Source: Dehalococcoidia bacterium (lineage in GTDB: Bacteria; Chloroflexota; Dehalococcoidia; GIF9; AB-539-J10). From it: a DNA stretch of 64,000 nucleotides. The stretch spans positions 23,422-87,421 of the forward strand of contig SKVJ01000039.1 of assembly GCA_007129495.1 (NCBI GenBank). Reading direction: 5' to 3'. This document shows positions 35,342 through 44,314 of this stretch, in pieces. A program made the position numbers and the translations under genes. The first letter of the stretch is position 1. Every line of letters begins with the position of its first letter. The notes under the pieces were generated by a model. The model saw only the letters and a list, made by a program, of their open reading frames with translations. It had not been told where the DNA came from and made no database searches.

Positions 35342-36479
35342 GAGCAGGTACCTCAATTGCAGGCCGTTGCTCGTCGGATGACGGCATGTTCCCCAAGCGT
35401 GAGATGACAGGCTGGCCGCCGATCGGTATCCAGGTGTCGTCCAGTTCGGGGCTTACAAGTCTGATAGCCGATTCTTCCGAGGAGAGAAAGACCCTGGTAC
35501 CCTGCGTAGCCACTACCAGCGGGCGGAGGCGGATCCTGTCGGTGAGTCCTACCATTTCACCTTCACGTGCGATGATGACAGTGAATGGCCCGTTCAGCAA
35601 CAAACCGCCGTATGTGATGCGCAACGCCTCCATCACTTGAGCCTCAACTGCCTCCATCCGCGGAGCATCAGACCAGAAGGGTGCGGCGAGAACCTTCGCG
35701 GCTATCCGCATCGGCAGCTGATGTCGTCGAACCAGCAGATCGACTGCATAAGCAACAACTTCGGTGTCCGTTTGCAGCGAACATATGTAGCCATACTGTT
35801 CGAGTGTGCGCTTGTTAATGCCATACGAAGATATTTCGCCATTGTGAACGACGGTCCAATCCAGAAGGCTGAATGGGTGAGCGCCGCCCCACCATCCGGG
35901 AGTGTTGGTGGGAAATCTGCCATGGGCTGTCCATATATAGCCGCTATAGTGTTCGAGTCTGAAGAACCGGGCGATATCGTATGGATGGCCAACGCCCTTG
36001 AAGACACCCATGTTCTTCCCGGCCGAAAACACGAAGCTATCGGAGATATGTGAATTGATATGCATGGTCTTGTCGGCAACGTACTGAGCTTCATCGCTGA
36101 CACCGAGTTTCTCGGGCCGGACGGACGCGAAGTACCTTTGCATCAAGGGTGGATTGGCGATGAGGTCCGGATCAACCTCCATCGCCTCGGATTGCGCGAT
36201 GACGAAGGACTCCGCAAGGTAGGCTTCAGTGTCACGTTGCCCTTGCCTGCTTGTGTACATAACGTGAAACGCAAACTCCTCCGGACGCTCCGGGTATAAG
36301 CCGTATGCGGCGAATCCACCACCGAGACCGTTATCCCTGTCCCTCATCAGGTCGATTGCCTGAATGGCTACATCCGCCGGAATGGAGGCGCCGGATGTAT
36401 CCATCACTCCAAAAATCGAGCACCCGTCGGATACCTTGTCGTCCCTGTATCTGTTATTGAGCTGGGTTAGATTCTTCAT
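35331..36479 (-). CDS. Class-II glutamine amidotransferase subunit of split glutamate synthase
   Basis: A 382-residue Ntn-type glutaminase resembling the archaeal GltB first subunit and GlxB/MgsA. The likely nucleophile is Cys20 in [11 protein letters not shown], so a 19-residue propeptide would be removed. Further motifs are [36 protein letters not shown] and [11 protein letters not shown]. It would hydrolyse glutamine and pass ammonia to the FMN subunit. Its last codons overlap hisF. The three parts of a large glutamate synthase (amidotransferase, FMN, GXGXG) are thus three genes with hisF inserted between the first two. Confidence 0.88.
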   Translation of the reverse strand: MKNLTQLNNRYRDDKVSDGCSIFGVMDTSGASIPADVAIQAIDLMRDRDNGLGGGFAAYGLYPERPEEFAFHVMYTSRQGQRDTEAYLAESFVIAQSEAMEVDPDLIANPPLMQRYFASVRPEKLGVSDEAQYVADKTMHINSHISDSFVFSAGKNMGVFKGVGHPYDIARFFRLEHYSGYIWTAHGRFPTNTPGWWGGAHPFSLLDWTVVHNGEISSYGINKRTLEQYGYICSLQTDTEVVAYAVDLLVRRHQLPMRIAAKVLAAPFWSDAPRMEAVEAQVMEALRITYGGLLLNGPFTVIIAREGEMVGLTDRIRLRPLVVATQGTRVFLSSEESAIRLVSPELDDTWIPIGGQPVISRLGNMPSSDEQRPAIEVPARAD

Positions 36480-36518
36480 TTCGTCACCGCTTCCTGCTGA
36501 TAATGCGCCGACATCTCT

Positions 36519-37790
36519 TCATGTCACCGCAGTCAGTTCGTCATGCCATAGATGCGCTGGAATGGACAGTAGTCCGAAGTCTTCGCGGACGAGGATCTCC
36601 TGCCAGCCTTCAACCCTGACCTTCTCCTTCATGAGTAGATGCAGTAGGCCGCACTTGCTCGTGTCCCCGATGGCAACCATACCAATCACTATGCCACCCT
36701 TCAGGATTACTTGTCTATAATAGCCTGGTCCCTCTGATACTACCTTCTCATGGAGTGCGGGATTGTATTCAACCACACCCGCCGATCCCACAGACAAGCC
36801 GAAATAGGGAATAGAATTAAGTGTGGTGCTCCCATCATATAAACGCTGTTGGCCGGTCATACTAGCACCCGCTACTGCACCTCCTGCCACTGCATTAGGC
36901 CAAGTGGCAAGCACGGACTCCTGCTCCCGTACGAAGTCGTATGTCCTGCAGGCATCACCACATGCGAAGATGTCCTGCGCCGTAGTTCTCATGGAAGTAT
37001 CCACTAGGATGCCCTGGTCGATGAAGGCGATGCTTTCAGCCAGTTCAGTACGAGGTCTCACTCCTACTGCAAGTATTACGAGTTCACACTGGATCCTTGT
37101 ACCATCGTCGAGAGTCACGCTGGAGACTGACAGTGATTCCGGATGATCGCCATTTATGGATGTCACCTGTTTCCCGGTTGCGACATGCACTCCGGCTGCA
37201 ATCGCGGCGCCCTGCACAAGTGAGGAGCCTGTGGCATCAAGCATCGTGCTGAGTAGGCGAGGCTGCATCTCAATGACAGTTACGTCCACCCCGTACTTGC
37301 GCAATGCGTCGGCTGCACTGAGTCCGATGAGACCACCTCCCACGACTACTGCACGCCGGGATGCCGGTAGATGTCGCGCAATCTGCCGGGCATCATCATA
37401 TGTGGTGAAGGTGAACACTCCCCGCCTGTTGGTTCCGGTGATCTGTGGCACAATCGGCGAGCTTCCTGTTGCAATCAATAGGCGACGCCAAGATGGGTTA
37501 GTGCCGTCCCTCAATGAAACCGTTCTCGCAGCGGTGTCAATATGTAACGCAGGGGTGTCCAATCTCAGGTCTATGGAATGGTTCTTGTAGAATTCCCGTG
37601 GAACAAGATACATCGCATCGATGGTCTTGCCCTCGGATAGGTGTTTGGCTATGAGCGGTCGTGAGTACGCAGCATAGGGTTCATCCGAAACCATCAATAT
37701 ACGGTTCGACGTATCCGCCTTGCGAATTTCACGGGCGGCAGCGACTGCTCCTGCTGAGTTTCCTATTATCACGTATTCGTAATCGGCCAT
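36519..37790 (-). CDS. FAD-dependent pyridine nucleotide oxidoreductase
   Basis: A 423-residue flavoprotein with an FAD-binding start YVIIGNSAGAVAAA (6-19), an NAD(P)-binding GGGLIG (151-156), and the C-terminal FAD motif DIFACGDAC. The fold matches the NirB N-terminal/ferredoxin reductase group. No redox-active CxxxxC is seen, so it is not a disulfide reductase. In this operon it could carry electrons from NAD(P)H to the glutamate synthase or the ferredoxin, replacing the GltD small subunit; this is inference. A GGGGGAG site precedes its ATG. Confidence 0.85.
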   Translation of the reverse strand: MADYEYVIIGNSAGAVAAAREIRKADTSNRILMVSDEPYAAYSRPLIAKHLSEGKTIDAMYLVPREFYKNHSIDLRLDTPALHIDTAARTVSLRDGTNPSWRRLLIATGSSPIVPQITGTNRRGVFTFTTYDDARQIARHLPASRRAVVVGGGLIGLSAADALRKYGVDVTVIEMQPRLLSTMLDATGSSLVQGAAIAAGVHVATGKQVTSINGDHPESLSVSSVTLDDGTRIQCELVILAVGVRPRTELAESIAFIDQGILVDTSMRTTAQDIFACGDACRTYDFVREQESVLATWPNAVAGGAVAGASMTGQQRLYDGSTTLNSIPYFGLSVGSAGVVEYNPALHEKVVSEGPGYYRQVILKGGIVIGMVAIGDTSKCGLLHLLMKEKVRVEGWQEILVREDFGLLSIPAHLWHDELTAVT

Positions 37791-37814
37791 GTAGATGTTC
37801 TCCCCCGGTATATA

Positions 37815-38426
37815 CTATGAAGCGGCCAAGTGGAGGAAGTTCTTGTATAGGCGAAGGCCATCAGCACCACTCTTCTCAGGATGAAACTGCGTGGCAACGG
37901 TAAGTCCGTGCTTCACTACACTACAAAAAGGCACGCCGTACTCCGTGGTTGCATTGACAAGCGATGGGTCCACTGGCTCGACCACGTAGCTGTGCACGAA
38001 GTAGAAACTGGCGTCGTTTGGAATGCCGTCGAATAGCGCCGGAACACCTTCGTAGTGGACCTGGTTCCAGCCCATGTGAGGCACTTTTTGAGAGGCAGGC
38101 AAGCGAACAACCCGGCCCCGGAATATGCCGAGACAGTCTTGGCCGATGCCTTCCTCCGAGTGCTCGAACAGAACCTGCATCCCCATGCAGATCCCAAGGA
38201 AAGGGCGCTCAGCCGCAATCCACTGCGTCACCATCTGAGACGAACCACGAAGTTGCATGTTGGCCATTGTATCGGTGGCTGCGCCTACCCCAGGCAGTAT
38301 CATCGCGTGAGCTTTTCGCGCGTCCAAAGCCGATTCGACCACAAGCGGGTCGCTGCCTAGAAACCGCAACGCCGAAATAACACTTCTGAGGTTTCCTGCT
38401 CCGTAGTCCACGACTGCTACATGCAT
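37815..38426 (-). CDS. hisH: Imidazole glycerol phosphate synthase glutaminase subunit HisH
   Basis: A 203-residue class-I amidotransferase. It starts MHVAVVDYGAGNLRSV, has ILPGVGAATDTM, nucleophile Cys80 in LGICMGMQ, MGWNQV, and the His/Glu pair in TQFHPEKS. With HisF it supplies ammonia for IGP formation in histidine synthesis. It is separated from hisF by the FAD oxidoreductase and amidotransferase genes, although both belong to one transcription unit. Spacing to the upstream 123-residue gene is 22 bases. Confidence 0.95.
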   Translation of the reverse strand: MHVAVVDYGAGNLRSVISALRFLGSDPLVVESALDARKAHAMILPGVGAATDTMANMQLRGSSQMVTQWIAAERPFLGICMGMQVLFEHSEEGIGQDCLGIFRGRVVRLPASQKVPHMGWNQVHYEGVPALFDGIPNDASFYFVHSYVVEPVDPSLVNATTEYGVPFCSVVKHGLTVATQFHPEKSGADGLRLYKNFLHLAAS

Positions 38427-38448
38427 GATGCTGATACCGCTCCTCTTG

Positions 38449-38820
38449 TCAGTTCTGGATCGCTACTTTCACGGTGTTCATTCGGGCTACTACCTGCTGG
38501 TTGCTTCCATGTTTCACCACCACGTTCATCTGCTCCAAGACCTCATAGTCGCCATTTGCCACTGAAGCCGAGTCCCACAATACCGGGAAGCTGGCGTCTC
38601 TTCTGTCGGATGTGCCGACCTGCAACCACGTGTTCTGTCCAACGCTGCGGATATACCAGTTATTCATAATCCGCACGACTGGGCCGGACAACCCCATAGA
38701 GTCCAAATCCCGGCGGAGAAGTCCTTCGTCAACATTCTCCTTCAGGAGAATGCGACCGGACAGGATCCTGGATGCTTCTGATGTCGCGACGAAATGGGGG
38801 CCCCAATTATCCTGTTGCAT
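38449..38820 (-). CDS. Unknown 123-residue protein of the glutamate synthase operon
   Basis: I do not recognise this protein. It starts MQQDNWGPHFVATSEASRIL and reads as a small alpha/beta domain, with a helix LLRRDLDSMGL, then strands (VVRIMNNWYIRSVG, WLQVGTS) and a final YEVLEQMNVVVKHG. No cysteine motif, signal peptide or membrane segment is present. A strong ribosome binding site (AAGGAGG) precedes the ATG. It lies between the FMN paralogue and hisH in the same orientation. It may be a small accessory subunit of the second FMN protein; this is a guess from position. Confidence 0.72.
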   Translation of the reverse strand: MQQDNWGPHFVATSEASRILSGRILLKENVDEGLLRRDLDSMGLSGPVVRIMNNWYIRSVGQNTWLQVGTSDRRDASFPVLWDSASVANGDYEVLEQMNVVVKHGSNQQVVARMNTVKVAIQN

Positions 38821-38910
38821 TACTCTTCCTCCTTGGTCGCAAGAATCTCCGGCAGAATGAGTTCATCGTGCGAATCGGGTGAACATCACGCGATTCCACG
38901 TCGCTCCTTC

Positions 38911-40503
38911 CTAGCTGTCAAGTACCGCTAGTGCCTCCTCTCTATATGCATCCATTACGTAGGGGATGCCTGTGACCAGAGCGCATTCCTGAGTCAGTGA
39001 CATAAGGTCCCTCCGGCTGATTGCGGACACACTGAAGTTGCGGCTGCCAGCCATAATCTGCTGCAGGCCGACCTTAAGTTTCTGCGCATAGCTGTAAATG
39101 CCTATGGCACCGAGTGGTATTCTCGCCATCTCTTCGTGGCCGACTATCTGCTTCACATCTTCGTAAGAGACGAAGATCTCCTCCGGTGTAGAGCCGAACT
39201 GCCCGACTGTGTTTGGCAGTTTGCCATCGGCTATCCACTTGGCAATATTTTTGCCGACCATACCAGGAATCATGAGGGCGCGGCCCATGCAGACAGCCTT
39301 GACAAATGGCGCACCCAGCGCTAGGGCTTTGAAGACACCATCCTCGCTGCTGAACCCGCCGGCAAATGCGATATCGGGAACACGTTCGCCCCTGATCTCA
39401 AGTCGCTCGCAGAATTCGTAGGCGGCTGAGTGCAGATAGATGCTGGGGATTCCCCATTCCTCCATCATGCGCCAGGGGCTCATCCCGGTTCCACCGGGAG
39501 CGCCATCTATAGTGATCAGGTCAAGCCGGGCTTTCGAGCCCCATTTGAGGGACATTGCAAGTTCGCGCAGACTGTAGGCTCCGGTCTTGAGAGTGATGCG
39601 CTTGAAGCCGATGTCACGCAACTCCTGTACCGCCTGAAGGAAACCCTCCTCGTCGATGAATCCCAGACGGCTATGACGCTCGACTTCCTTGAGCGCGCCG
39701 CTGGTGAATGCCGATTTGCTCGCCGTAAGCGAGGGGTCAGGTGTCACGATGTACCCCCGCTGCTGCAATTGAAGGGCTCGCTCCAGCGAGCCGACTTTAA
39801 TTTCCCCGCCGATGCACTTGGCACCCTGCCCCCATTTGAGTTCGATTGTCTCGAGACCATGCCTGTCATGTACGTATTCTGCGGCACCGAGGCGTGTATC
39901 TTCCACGTTCAGTTGCACGAGGATCTCGCCATAACCATCATGATACCGCCGATAGGTTTCGATGCGACGGTCCATGTCGGGCGCCCGTCGTACTTTGCCA
40001 CTGCTATCGAGTTCCAGTTCGGGATCAATGCCGCAGACGTTTTCACCGCAGACGAGTGTGATGCCGCTCAGCGCGGCACCTACCGCGAAATGGTCCCAGT
40101 TCTTGCGTGCAATCTCTGTTGATCCGAGTGCGCCTGTGAACACAGGCACGCGCAAAGGTACCTTGGAATCCCATCCATAGCCGGTTTCCGTGTTCACCAC
40201 GGGAAATGTCGCGGTATCGGGATTGCCTGCTACGCCTTCGGGTAATCCCTTGGCTCCCAGCGCATAACCCTGAATGTTAAGGTGGGAGTAGTCGACCGGA
40301 TAGTCTTTGTCTGCTCCGGCAGTAACGTCGCCAAAAGGTCCCGGATAGATCAGTTCGCGGCCACGGAAAGTAGCCTTGAAGACCTCGCAGTTACCGGTGC
40401 ATCCGTCGATGCAACGTGAGCACAGGCCACTCATGGGCACGACATCGCGTGAACGGTTGGTGGTACGAGTGGCGTCATTGCCATTGGGGCGTTTCAAATT
40501 CAT
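38911..40503 (-). CDS. FMN-binding glutamate synthase family protein (paralogue)
   Basis: A 530-residue protein of the glutamate synthase FMN-domain family, distinct from the one at 33061. Barrel motifs: ELKWGQGAKCIGGEIKVG, ITLKTGAYS, ITIDGAPGGTGMSP and IAFAGGFSSEDGVFKALALGA. It lacks the cysteines of the [3Fe-4S] site (the matching region reads CMGRALMIPGMVG). Instead the N-terminus carries CSRCIDGCTGNC (Cys28, 31, 35, 39). The substrate is therefore uncertain: it may be another amino-transfer or alpha-amino acid synthase activity. The ATG is preceded by GAGGAGG. A four-cluster ferredoxin lies directly upstream. Confidence 0.88.
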   Translation of the reverse strand: MNLKRPNGNDATRTTNRSRDVVPMSGLCSRCIDGCTGNCEVFKATFRGRELIYPGPFGDVTAGADKDYPVDYSHLNIQGYALGAKGLPEGVAGNPDTATFPVVNTETGYGWDSKVPLRVPVFTGALGSTEIARKNWDHFAVGAALSGITLVCGENVCGIDPELELDSSGKVRRAPDMDRRIETYRRYHDGYGEILVQLNVEDTRLGAAEYVHDRHGLETIELKWGQGAKCIGGEIKVGSLERALQLQQRGYIVTPDPSLTASKSAFTSGALKEVERHSRLGFIDEEGFLQAVQELRDIGFKRITLKTGAYSLRELAMSLKWGSKARLDLITIDGAPGGTGMSPWRMMEEWGIPSIYLHSAAYEFCERLEIRGERVPDIAFAGGFSSEDGVFKALALGAPFVKAVCMGRALMIPGMVGKNIAKWIADGKLPNTVGQFGSTPEEIFVSYEDVKQIVGHEEMARIPLGAIGIYSYAQKLKVGLQQIMAGSRNFSVSAISRRDLMSLTQECALVTGIPYVMDAYREEALAVLDS

Positions 40504-40573
40504 GGCCTATCCTCCTCAGATGTTCAAGAGAGTTTCTATCTGCTGGCTCACATGTGCTCTAGTTGCAGTGCAG

Positions 40574-41032
40574 TCAGATCACAAGGCAATGTGATGTTTC
40601 TTCCACGACCATTAGTGCACCATTTGGACATACGCTGATGCACCTCGACACATCGCGGTCGAAACATCCATCGCACTTGACAACCTTGCCTGTTTGTTCA
40701 TCTTTGCGTATTGCACCGAACGGACAAACCAGCATGCATGTGCCACAACCGATGCACTTCTCCCTGTCGACGAGTACAAACCCCGTGTTCTCGTCCCTGC
40801 TCATAGCTCCGGTGATGCAGGCATCGATACAGGAAGCGTTTGGACAGTGGCGACATCGTATCGATATACAATGCAGGCCGTTGTGCTCGACCCTGATTCC
40901 TCCAGCAGGAGGAGCAAGTCGTTTCTTCAGCGCTTTCGCGGGATCATCATTCCCAGCGTGATGTGCTTCGCAGAAGACACGGCACAATCCACAGCCAATA
41001 CACAGGTCTTCTTGTATGACGACACGTCTCAT
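40574..41032 (-). CDS. Ferredoxin-like protein with four [4Fe-4S] motifs
   Basis: A 152-residue CooF/HycB-type electron carrier. Cysteines fall in four groups: 11, 14, 17, 21; 60, 63, 68, 72; 93, 96, 99, 103; 120, 123, 131, 135. This is the pattern of polyferredoxin subunits that serve oxidoreductases. No Tat or Sec signal is seen, so it is cytosolic. I start at the ATG at 41032, with GGAGG 9 bases upstream; a longer frame opens at 41053. It is first in the ten-gene operon and may feed electrons to one or both FMN subunits. Confidence 0.88.
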   Translation of the reverse strand: MRRVVIQEDLCIGCGLCRVFCEAHHAGNDDPAKALKKRLAPPAGGIRVEHNGLHCISIRCRHCPNASCIDACITGAMSRDENTGFVLVDREKCIGCGTCMLVCPFGAIRKDEQTGKVVKCDGCFDRDVSRCISVCPNGALMVVEETSHCLVI

Positions 41033-41076
41033 CTTGTACTTCCTCCAACGCAACCGAAAGAGTTGTGCGGTGCCTA

Positions 41077-41126
41077 CGGTAACCGGTTGCCGTATAACGC
41101 TATCATGTGAACTGACCGATTGTCAA
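41077..41126 (-). promoter_or_regulatory. Candidate promoter and operator of the glutamate synthase operon
   Basis: On the minus strand a perfect TTGACA (41126-41121) is followed at 17 bases by a poor -10 (ATAGCG, 41103-41098). Just downstream, over the expected start site, lies the near-palindrome CGGTAACCGGTTGCCG (41077-41092, 14 of 16 symmetric). A good -35 with a weak -10 suggests regulated transcription. Confidence 0.45.
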
Positions 41127-41265
41127 GCGACCTGAACCAAAACCCGAGAGAATTACCAGAAGGACCGTTTGGGGTGGGTTTAGACGATAACGGCAATAGT
41201 ACGGGGCAGCATTGCCGCCAGTTACGTTGGTGCAACATGGTTCTGCGGCAATTATGAACCCTTAA

Positions 41266-41294
41266 TTGACATCGCTGGGTGTCCTTCCTATAAT
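41266..41294 (+). promoter_or_regulatory. Consensus promoter of pyrG
   Basis: TTGACA (41266-41271), exactly 17 bases, TATAAT (41289-41294): a perfect sigma-70 consensus. Transcription should start near 41301, leaving a leader of only about 20 bases before the pyrG ATG. Confidence 0.9.
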
Positions 41295-41321
41295 GCTGGA
41301 GGTTGGTGTCCGGCCAGAATC

Positions 41322-42950
41322 ATGGCAAAACATATCTTTGTCACCGGCGGTGTTGTCAGTTCAGTAGGCAAAGGCATAACCGTCGCCTCGATCGGCACTC
41401 TCCTCAAGGCGCGCGGCATAGATGTCGCGGTCCAGAAACTCGATCCCTATCTCAATGTAGACCCAGGTACTATGTCGCCCTATCAACATGGTGAGGTGTA
41501 TGTAACTGAGGATGGTGCCGAGACCGACCTGGATCTGGGACATTATGAGCGCTTCATCGGAGTCGACCTCTCGTGCGACGCCAATGCGACATCCGGTCGC
41601 ATCTACAGTTCCGTCATTAACCATGAGCGGGAGGGCAGGTTTCTTGGGGGAACGATTCAGGTGGTGCCGCATGTTACCAACGAAATCAAGCGATTGATCT
41701 TGAACTGTGCTCAGCAACTGGATGCTGGTGTCCTCATAACTGAGATTGGTGGTACCGTCGGAGACATCGAAGGGCAACCTTTCATTGAGGCCATACGGCA
41801 AATCCGCAAAGACGTAGGAAGAGGTAACGTCCTCTATATTCACGTGACGTATCTTCCTCACCTGATGTCTACCGGAGAGTTGAAGACTAAGCCAACCCAG
41901 CACAGCGTTCGGGAACTGCGCAGCATGGGTATTCAACCCGACATCATCGTGTGCCGGAGCGATCTTCCGATGCCGGATGAGCTCCGTGCCAAAATTGCGC
42001 TGTTCTGCGACGTGCCTTCGAGCGCGGTGGTTCCACTCCCGACCGTCGAAAGCATTTACGAAGTGCCGCTGGTGCTAGCCCGTTCGGGAATTGGGCAATT
42101 GATTGCTCGCACGCTTGCACTTCCCGAAGGCGAGGGTGATTTGTCCGCCTGGGAAGAAATGGTGACACGCCTGCATCAAGCTGAGGAGACAGTGTCAATC
42201 GCGCTGGTGGGCAAGTATGTGGAATTTGAAGACACCTATCTATCTGTACGGGAGGCGTTGCATCATGCTGCGCTGTTTCACAACCGGAAGCTTGACCTTT
42301 TCTGGGTGCACTCTGAAGAGCTTACAGAGGAGAATGTCGTGTCGAAACTCGCCTTAGCACAGGGTATTGTTGTTCCGGGAGGGTTCGGTATTCGCGGTAT
42401 TGAGGGCATGGTTCTGGCTGCCCGGTATGCACGGGAACACAGCATTCCCTATTTTGGTTTGTGTTTGGGTATGCAGATCATGGTGATCGAGCTTGCCCGC
42501 TGCGCGCTTGGCGACACATGTGTTAATTCGGCGGAATTCGAGCCCGAGGTTGCGCATCCCATCATTGATTTGCTTCCAGGACAACGGACGGTCGATCGTA
42601 AGGGTGGTACGATGCGTCTTGGGAGTTACCCCTGCAGACTGATGCCTCATTCCAAAGCTGCTCAAGCCTATGGCGTTGACCTCGTCAATGAACGGCATCG
42701 TCATCGCTTTGAATTCAACAATGAGTACCGTGAATTGCTCTCGGGGCAGGGACTTCTGTTCAGTGGTGTATCGATGGATGGGAGCCTTGTTGAAATAGCC
42801 GAGATCAAGGAACACCCATGGATGATCGGCTGCCAGTTTCACCCTGAGTTCAAATCACGTCCGAATTGCCCGCATCCCCTGTTTCGCGAGTTCATACACG
42901 CCGCGATACAGACGGTACCTCCAGGCAGTCAGGCTCAGCTTCCGTTATAG
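41322..42950 (+). CDS. pyrG: CTP synthase
   Basis: A 542-residue CTP synthase that aminates UTP with ammonia from glutamine. The N-terminal synthetase domain opens KHIFVTGGVVSSVGKGITVASIG. The C-terminal GATase has the nucleophile Cys in FGLCLGMQ and the His/Glu in CQFHPEFKS. The enzyme is a tetramer controlled by CTP. It has a perfect consensus promoter and a very short leader, and diverges from the glutamate synthase operon. tRNA-Glu and trpS follow on the same strand. Confidence 0.97.
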   Translation: MAKHIFVTGGVVSSVGKGITVASIGTLLKARGIDVAVQKLDPYLNVDPGTMSPYQHGEVYVTEDGAETDLDLGHYERFIGVDLSCDANATSGRIYSSVINHEREGRFLGGTIQVVPHVTNEIKRLILNCAQQLDAGVLITEIGGTVGDIEGQPFIEAIRQIRKDVGRGNVLYIHVTYLPHLMSTGELKTKPTQHSVRELRSMGIQPDIIVCRSDLPMPDELRAKIALFCDVPSSAVVPLPTVESIYEVPLVLARSGIGQLIARTLALPEGEGDLSAWEEMVTRLHQAEETVSIALVGKYVEFEDTYLSVREALHHAALFHNRKLDLFWVHSEELTEENVVSKLALAQGIVVPGGFGIRGIEGMVLAARYAREHSIPYFGLCLGMQIMVIELARCALGDTCVNSAEFEPEVAHPIIDLLPGQRTVDRKGGTMRLGSYPCRLMPHSKAAQAYGVDLVNERHRHRFEFNNEYRELLSGQGLLFSGVSMDGSLVEIAEIKEHPWMIGCQFHPEFKSRPNCPHPLFREFIHAAIQTVPPGSQAQLPL

Positions 42951-42999
42951 CTTGACTGGAGCCTGTGCCACACCATACAATTCGCAGGGTCTTCTTCGT

Positions 43000-43076
43000 G
43001 GCGCATTCGTCTAGCGGCCCAGGACACCTCCCTCTCAAGGAGGAGATCACCGGTTCGAATCCGGTATGCGCTACCA
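43000..43076 (+). tRNA. tRNA-Glu (anticodon CTC), CCA encoded
   Basis: The acceptor GGCGCAT pairs with ATGCGCT (first pair G-T). The anticodon stem CCTCC/GGAGG encloses CTCTCAA with anticodon CTC, reading GAG. The T-arm is ACCGG TTCGAAT CCGGT, then A and an encoded CCA. The D-arm TTCGTCTAGCGGCCCAGGAC closely resembles bacterial tRNA-Glu. It lies between pyrG and trpS. Confidence 0.95.
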
Positions 43077-43106
43077 TTTTCTGTTCATGGAGACTTGTTC
43101 ACGATT

Positions 43107-44084
43107 ATGAGTAAGCGCGTATTCTCGGGATTTCGCCCCACTGGCCGACAGCATATCGGTAACTACTTCGGCACGATACAGAATTGTCTGTGCCTACAGG
43201 AAGAGTACGAATGTTTCTACTGCGTCGTTGACCTTCATGCCCTGACGACTCTTGAAAGCACTCTTACTCTCAAAGACGATGTGTACAACATGGTGTTGGA
43301 CTGGCTTGCCGCCGGTATTGATCCGGACAAGAGCGTGATATTTGTGCAGTCACATGTTCCGGAGGTTACCGAACTGCATATGTACCTGAGCATGGTGACC
43401 CCCTTGAGTTGGCTTTTGCGTGTGCCGACGTTCAAGGAAAAGGTCCGTATGCATTCCGAAAATGTAAACTACGGTCTTGTGGGTTACCCCGTGCTGATGA
43501 CTTCCGACATTGCGCTCTACAAAGGGGAAGTCGTGCCGGTTGGCGAAGACCAGTTACCTCATCTCGAATTGGCTAGAGAGATTCTGCGTCGGTTCAACTC
43601 CATATTCGGCGAGATATTTCCCGAACCACAAGCGAAGCTGACGGAGTTCTCGATGATCGTTGGATTGAATGGCGCTGAGAAGATGAGCAAGAGCGCTGAC
43701 AACTATATCGAGATTGCAGCATCTCCGGACGATATTCGCAAGAGGATCAGCTCCGCTTATACGGATCCAGCGCGCAAATATCGTTCCGATCCCGGGCACC
43801 CGGAGATCTGCAACGTATTCACGCTTCATAAGATATTCACACCGGGGCGAGTTGCTGAACTGGAACAGGAATGTCGTCGCGCGGGGATCGGTTGCACGGA
43901 TTGTAAGATGATTCTGGCCCAGTCCGTGACTCAGTATTTCGAACCGTTCAGAGAACGGCGACTCAGGTTGCAGTCACGCCCCGAGTATGTGAGTGAGGTC
44001 GTGCGGGATGGAGCCGCTCGAGCGGCCGCTGTCGCCCGCCAGACACTGCACGAAGTTAAGACCGTGATGAATCTTCTTCCGTAG
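43107..44084 (+). CDS. trpS: Tryptophanyl-tRNA synthetase
   Basis: A 325-residue class-I synthetase that charges tRNA-Trp. The HIGH motif appears as TGRQHIGN near the N-terminus, and KMSKS as GAEKMSKSADN. The segments PVLMTSDIALYKGEVVPVGEDQLPHLELAREI and SAYTDPAR are typical TrpRS. I use the ATG at 43107; a TTG at 43095 is in frame. It follows tRNA-Glu by 30 bases and may be cotranscribed with it. No T-box element is seen upstream. Confidence 0.95.
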   Translation: MSKRVFSGFRPTGRQHIGNYFGTIQNCLCLQEEYECFYCVVDLHALTTLESTLTLKDDVYNMVLDWLAAGIDPDKSVIFVQSHVPEVTELHMYLSMVTPLSWLLRVPTFKEKVRMHSENVNYGLVGYPVLMTSDIALYKGEVVPVGEDQLPHLELAREILRRFNSIFGEIFPEPQAKLTEFSMIVGLNGAEKMSKSADNYIEIAASPDDIRKRISSAYTDPARKYRSDPGHPEICNVFTLHKIFTPGRVAELEQECRRAGIGCTDCKMILAQSVTQYFEPFRERRLRLQSRPEYVSEVVRDGAARAAAVARQTLHEVKTVMNLLP

Positions 44085-44314
44085 CTCTTGAATCGTGACG
44101 TAAACGTAATTCTGAGTCGCTGGGCAGTCTCATCTGCATCGCACAGGTGAATTGCAGTATTGTCAGGCAACCCTCACAGTTCTACACGGTGGGTTCTTGA
44201 CTCCGAAGCATCTCCCCTGGGACTTATGCCCCGTTGCTGATGCTGAATCGTGCGACGAAATCATCCAAAGTCCAGGCTTAGTGAGAACGCGGCGGGCGAT
44301 GAGGAAGAGCGGAG

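Noticed and set aside
43077..43106. T-box leader for trpS
   Set aside because: Only 30 bases separate tRNA-Glu from trpS, too short for a T-box, and the T-box sequence is absent.
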